A stretch of 64,000 bases of DNA from assembly GCA_041392665.1 (NCBI GenBank), contig JAWKLQ010000036.1, forward strand, positions 1-64,000. The letters are read 5' to 3'. A model generated the notes under the pieces. The model had not been told where the DNA came from and searched no databases. It was given only the letters and a program-made list of their open reading frames with translations. This document shows, piece by piece, positions 60,766-64,000 of the stretch. Within the stretch, counting starts at the first letter, position 1. Every line of letters begins with the position of its first letter. A program made the position numbers and the translations under genes. The DNA is from Flavilitoribacter sp020436695 (GTDB lineage: Bacteria; Bacteroidota; Bacteroidia; Chitinophagales; Saprospiraceae).

Positions 60766-61655
60766 TATTCCATTTTACCTTCCGGGCGCTGGTGTTTCCA
60801 TCGTCGATGCGTCCATAACCAGGTCTCCGGTTGTATATTAATATCCTGCTCCAAACGGCGGGTGTGCTGTTCGGTAATAGCGTGTTCTTCCGTATTGGTA
60901 GGCTCGGCAACCAGTACTTCGCATTCCATCCGGTAATGGCCTCGTTTCAGGCGTCGCGTACCTACGTATACGACCGGGTAGTTCAGTTTTTTTGCGATGA
61001 TCTCTGTTCCTGGGAAAACCGGAGTATCCTGTCGTAGAAACTCCGTCCAGATCGCTGTTTTTAAGTTATGGGGTGTCTGATCGGCAATGAAAGCGGTAGC
61101 AGTTACTTCTTTGCGATGGCGGACCATCTCCCGGAAAGTATCTTTCATGGCAAAAAGGCCATTACCCAGGCGGGTACGCATATGAACGATCAGTTTTTCA
61201 AAATATGGATTGCGCAAAGGATGATAGATCACATAGAGCGGACAGATATTTTCCGCAGCAAAGCGGGCGCCGGCCAGTTCCCAGTTACCCCAATGCCCCA
61301 TGGCGATGATCACACTCTGCTGCTGGTCTACAAACTGCTGAAATACCGCCACATCCTTTTTTTCGAACTGAACCCTGCGCCGAACGGCTTTCGGCGTGAT
61401 CGTCAGTGTTTTCAGGGTTTCCAGGATCAGGTCACAAAAGTAGCGATAAAAATCTTTTCTAATCCTTTTTATTTCAGATTCCGTCTTTTCAGGGAAGGAA
61501 TTGCGTAAATTGGCCATTACTACCCGCTTTCGATAACCCACAACGTAGTAGAGTAAAACAAAGCAGATGTCGGATATCCGGTATAACAGCCAGAACGGCA
61601 GATAGGATATCAGATAAATAAACGGCAGCGCTAAATAATATACTACGGCATTCAT
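60765..61655 (-). CDS. LpxL/HtrB-type lysophospholipid or lipid A acyltransferase
   Basis: The product is 296 residues. An N-terminal membrane anchor (VVYYLALPFIYLISYLPFWLLY) precedes the acyltransferase domain. The HX4(D/E) motif is GHWGNWELAG, with Glu in the acid position, and the second motif is FIADQTPHN; KLNYPVVYVGTRRLKRGHYRM is a later conserved strand. Late lipid A acyltransferases of Bacteroidota look like this, and the gene is TAATG-coupled to a desaturase. It likely completes the acylation of lipid A or of an ornithine- or glycolipid in the inner membrane. Confidence 0.9.
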   Translation of the reverse strand: MNAVVYYLALPFIYLISYLPFWLLYRISDICFVLLYYVVGYRKRVVMANLRNSFPEKTESEIKRIRKDFYRYFCDLILETLKTLTITPKAVRRRVQFEKKDVAVFQQFVDQQQSVIIAMGHWGNWELAGARFAAENICPLYVIYHPLRNPYFEKLIVHMRTRLGNGLFAMKDTFREMVRHRKEVTATAFIADQTPHNLKTAIWTEFLRQDTPVFPGTEIIAKKLNYPVVYVGTRRLKRGHYRMECEVLVAEPTNTEEHAITEQHTRRLEQDINIQPETWLWTHRRWKHQRPEGKME

Positions 61656-61696
61656 AGTAGTTTTTTCTCCGTCTCGTAGAGCGCAAAAATAGGATT

Positions 61697-61770
61697 TATT
61701 TGGTTCTGGGTTCCTGGTATTTGGTCCTCGGCGTCAGGTACCCAGCCCCCACTTCCTATTATCGATTACC
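61697..61770. repeat. Word-built repeat with weak hairpin potential
   Basis: TTTGGTTCTGGGTTCCTGG, then TATTTGGTCC, faces ACCCAGCCCCC and TACCAAAG; short complementary words TTTGGT/ACCAAA and CTGGGT/ACCCAG frame it. Relatives are at 22638 and 28112. Confidence 0.4.
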
Positions 61771-61777
61771 AAAGCCC

Positions 61778-63364
61778 TCATTGCTTTATCTTTTCCAAAA
61801 TGATCACATCTCCCAGGAAAGTCTCAAAATTGCCCAGCGTTCGTTTGAAAAGGATCCGTTCGGGGAACCATTGCCTGGTGCTAAATTGCCGGATGATACG
61901 ATAATCGGAGTTGTCACCCGATAAGATGCTCTGAATAAAAAGACAATCTTCCTCTCCGCAATGATAAACTTCCTCGCAACACCTGGGTATACGGAAGGGC
62001 GTGGTAAAACTTCGCCAGTTGCGACTATATGCTGCCTCGTGGATCACGAGAATATCTTCGTCGTCTTTAAGTGTGACTCCCGCCGGCATCCCCCGGGCAT
62101 AACTGTAACTACCATATTTGATCTTTTGCCCAGATTGTTGTTCCTGTAGATAGGTTCGGGCGGTATAGCGCGTATCCCACCAGGCATTGGACTGGGATAC
62201 CAGGCAGAGTCCAAGGGTATATGTCACCATCAGGATGCCGGCGTACTTGCGGTGAACAGGCTTAAATTGTGCCCAGGCATAAGCGGCCAGCAAGGCCAGA
62301 GCCGGCATGAAAATATTGGCCCGCCGGACAAATGGCACATCGCTGCTCCACCGGATACCGAATTCCAGACCCAGGAACAACAACAGGAGTGCAGCTACGG
62401 TCCAGGACAGTGCCTTTTTTTTCCACATTTCGACCAATCCCCGGCCGGCCAGAAAAAACTGGATAATACTCGTTCCGGCAATTAAAGCAGTGAGATAAAC
62501 CATCGGATTGAACAACCAGTGATCATCTTCCGGAATGACATCGTAATTCTGCCGGTGAAGATCCCAGAATGAATATTGTATCCTTTCCCAACTGAAATTG
62601 AAGGAGGTCAGTACGGCAAAACTCAGTACAAAGAGCAGAAAGAAGCCGGGAAGCCAGAGAAGAAGAGTTATGGGTTTATGTCTGTTGCGAAGCAGTAAAA
62701 TGACAAGAAAAACCACGGATATAAAGAAAGGAATAAAATCAAATTTAAAGGCAAAGACGGCCGCTGCACAAAAGGCCACAAGCAGGAGATAAGGCCAGCG
62801 CTTTGCGAACTTTCCGGTTGGTTGATTTTCCAGTTTCCTGCTGAACAGTATAACCGAAAAAACAAACAGATAACACCAGAAGACGTAGCCCACTGCCGGC
62901 AGGGAATAATGACTATAGGTAACGTTCAGATCACAGACGGCCATGAGTAGAGCGGCCATCAGCGCCGGCTCGTTTTTTCCAAACAGCCGCCTGGCCAATA
63001 AATAAACCAGGAGGATTAACAACTGGGCGTAAATAGAGGAGAGGAGCCGTCCCAACAAAATGAAATGGTCCGGGCTCAATTCCATGCCTCCCAGACGATG
63101 GCAGATCCAGGCCAGCGTGCCCAGTTGGATGCCATATCCTCTTGCATTGAACATCTTTCGCACCACATCCCAATCGGTGAGCAGACTCTCGTCCAGGCAC
63201 TGCACCTGATATACGGCGATCTGGACGTGTTGGAACTCATCGGGTTCAAACAGGCGGAAGCGCGTTTTTTCGTCCTGGGTGAACCAGCCGGGAACGCGCA
63301 GCATCAGGGCAAGCAGCAAAATGCCACCCAGTAGAAACCTGGTCTTTTTGGCCGGTAGTATCAA
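61778..63364 (-). CDS. GT-C type membrane glycosyltransferase (PMT/ArnT-like)
   Basis: The product is 528 residues with about 11-12 hydrophobic segments in the first 400 residues (FLLGGILLLALMLRVPGW, LLGRLLSSIYAQLLILLVYLLARR, LLLVAFCAAAVFAFKFDFIPFFI, ALSWTVAALLLLFLGLEFG). RFRLFEPDEFQHV at residues about 36-48 gives the first-loop acidic pair (DE) diagnostic of GT-C polyprenyl-phosphate-sugar transferases, and VTYSHYSLPAVGYVFW is typical of the family. A soluble C-terminal domain contains several Cys (RIPRCCEEVYHCGEEDC). It would transfer a sugar from a polyprenyl-phosphate donor to lipid, protein or glycan in the periplasm. Confidence 0.8.
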   Translation of the reverse strand: MILPAKKTRFLLGGILLLALMLRVPGWFTQDEKTRFRLFEPDEFQHVQIAVYQVQCLDESLLTDWDVVRKMFNARGYGIQLGTLAWICHRLGGMELSPDHFILLGRLLSSIYAQLLILLVYLLARRLFGKNEPALMAALLMAVCDLNVTYSHYSLPAVGYVFWCYLFVFSVILFSRKLENQPTGKFAKRWPYLLLVAFCAAAVFAFKFDFIPFFISVVFLVILLLRNRHKPITLLLWLPGFFLLFVLSFAVLTSFNFSWERIQYSFWDLHRQNYDVIPEDDHWLFNPMVYLTALIAGTSIIQFFLAGRGLVEMWKKKALSWTVAALLLLFLGLEFGIRWSSDVPFVRRANIFMPALALLAAYAWAQFKPVHRKYAGILMVTYTLGLCLVSQSNAWWDTRYTARTYLQEQQSGQKIKYGSYSYARGMPAGVTLKDDEDILVIHEAAYSRNWRSFTTPFRIPRCCEEVYHCGEEDCLFIQSILSGDNSDYRIIRQFSTRQWFPERILFKRTLGNFETFLGDVIILEKIKQ

Positions 63365-63499
63365 GCTCGAGTACTTTCAAATTTTCTGAAAAATAATCTT
63401 TCCTGAAAAAAAGAGACAGCTTCGGCGGGAATTTATTCCGGAAAGCGGGCGTTGGGTAAAAATAATGGCGGCACCTTATGGTCAATCAATGCTTTGCAC

Positions 63500-63507
63500 T
63501 ATTTTTG
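63500..63507 (+). promoter_or_regulatory. Bacteroidota -7 box candidate for aspS
   Basis: TATTTTTG fully matches TAnnTTTG about 100 bases before the aspS ATG. No clear -33 box is visible. The hairpin at 63538-63590 would lie in the transcript leader. Confidence 0.4.
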
Positions 63508-63537
63508 TGCACTTTTTCATGATTGATGATTGATAAA

Positions 63538-63590
63538 TGATAATTGATGACCATTGGGTTGTTTTTTACTCCATCAATCATCAATTATCA
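63538..63590. repeat. Word-built hairpin (TGATAATTGATGA family) in the aspS leader
   Basis: TGATAATTGATGA (63538-63550) pairs perfectly over 13 bases with TCATCAATTATCA (63578-63590). Further left-arm words GATTGATGATTGATAAATGA are quasi-tandem. It ends 17 bases before the aspS start codon. Confidence 0.8.
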
Positions 63591-63607
63591 CTCATAATAT
63601 ACTTCCC

Positions 63608-64000
63608 ATGTATAGAACGCATAATTGTGGCGAATTAAGAGCAGAACATATTGGTCAGACCGTGACTCTCAGCGGCTGGGTACAGCGCTCCCGCGATAAG
63701 GGTTTTATGATGTTTGTAGATCTTCGTGATCGCTACGGCATTACCCAGTTGCTGTTTAGTGAAGAAAAAACCAGCAAGGAATTGTTTGAGCGGGCTCGTA
63801 CGCTGGGGCGCGAATTCGTGATCCAGGTGACGGGTACGGTCATCGAACGCGTATCCAAAAATAAGGAACTGCCGACAGGTGATGTGGAACTGGAAGTAAA
63901 AGAGCTAACCATTCTCAATCCGGCAAAGGTACCGCCCTTCACGATCGAGAATGATACCGATGGAGGTGATGATCTGCGCATGAAATACCGCTACCTGGAT
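63608..64000 (+). CDS. aspS: Aspartyl-tRNA synthetase, 5' part (cut by window edge)
   Basis: 131 codons are visible. The protein starts MYRTHNCGELRAEHIG, and the N-terminal OB-fold anticodon-binding domain is clear: GQTVTLSGWVQRSRDKGFMMFVDLRDRYGITQLLF, then TGTVIERVSKNKELPTGDVEL and KELTILNPAKVPPFTI, ending DLRMKYRYLD, the conserved link to the class II core. The DLRDRYGITQ loop and the segment between OB fold and core match bacterial AspRS. It has no visible neighbour downstream. The start agrees with homologues. Confidence 0.97.
   Translation, partial: MYRTHNCGELRAEHIGQTVTLSGWVQRSRDKGFMMFVDLRDRYGITQLLFSEEKTSKELFERARTLGREFVIQVTGTVIERVSKNKELPTGDVELEVKELTILNPAKVPPFTIENDTDGGDDLRMKYRYLD

Overview
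The window looks like chromosomal DNA of a member of the Bacteroidota, most likely a Saprospiria/Lewinella-type marine or wastewater bacterium. That placement is inferred from gene content. Supporting features are a C-terminal type IX secretion sorting domain, a TonB receptor with an N-terminal STN domain beside two DUF4249 lipoproteins, several Tat-exported Gfo/Idh oxidoreductases, DUF5916, DUF2853 and DUF3472 proteins, and promoter-like TAnnTTTG boxes. No rRNA, tRNA, CRISPR array, transposase or prophage gene was seen. Both ends cut genes: a Gfo/Idh/MocA oxidoreductase on the left and aspS on the right.

Layout. 1-5.8 kb: glycan catabolism (oxidoreductase, DUF1080 keto-glycoside hydrolase, a GH78 alpha-L-rhamnosidase split by a frameshift, DUF3472 lipoprotein). 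6.2-7.8 kb: a secreted Tyr/Trp/Arg-rich protein whose repetitive tail is frameshifted. 8-13.5 kb: an unknown protein, a fungal-type cytosine deaminase, a DUF5916 outer-membrane protein, a DUF2853 protein, and a TetR-SDR pair with three matching operator-like palindromes. 13.9-20.7 kb: TonB receptor, two DUF4249 lipoproteins and an MG2/plug-like protein. 20.8-25.7 kb: Uma2-type protein and a VWA / GlsB / DUF5691 / MoxR-AAA cluster. 25.8-34.2 kb: Omp85-like protein, NAD kinase, zinc-metallopeptidase/TPR protein, M42 aminopeptidase, polysaccharide flippase, second Tat Gfo/Idh. 34.3-41.4 kb: a large YegP-STAND-transmembrane receptor-like protein, divergent from an exopolysaccharide pair (Wzz-like, O-antigen ligase-like) preceded by a strong attenuator-like hairpin, then a tocopherol-cyclase-like protein. 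41.6-50.8 kb: SLC13 transporter, proS and an RND/MFP/TolC efflux operon. 51-55 kb: small membrane/secreted proteins, MscS and RecX. 55.4-58.7 kb: a glycine-rich, HYR-repeat, type IX-secreted protein. 59-64 kb: second DUF2853 protein, fatty acid desaturase coupled to an LpxL-type acyltransferase, a GT-C membrane protein and aspS.

The most unusual signal is non-coding. About ten intergenic gaps hold hairpins built from short quasi-tandem words (for example GTGATGTGGTGATAT, AGTCGTAAGTC, GTTGCCAGTTG, TGATAATTGATGA, CTCATTCCT) whose reverse complements form the other arm. The words differ between loci but the architecture is the same, and these hairpins sit inside operons, between convergent genes and in leaders. 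Two single-base frameshifts (GH78; the repeat-tail protein, at a run of five G) may be real or assembly errors. The best candidates for an undescribed system are this hairpin family and the YegP-STAND membrane protein beside the attenuated exopolysaccharide locus.
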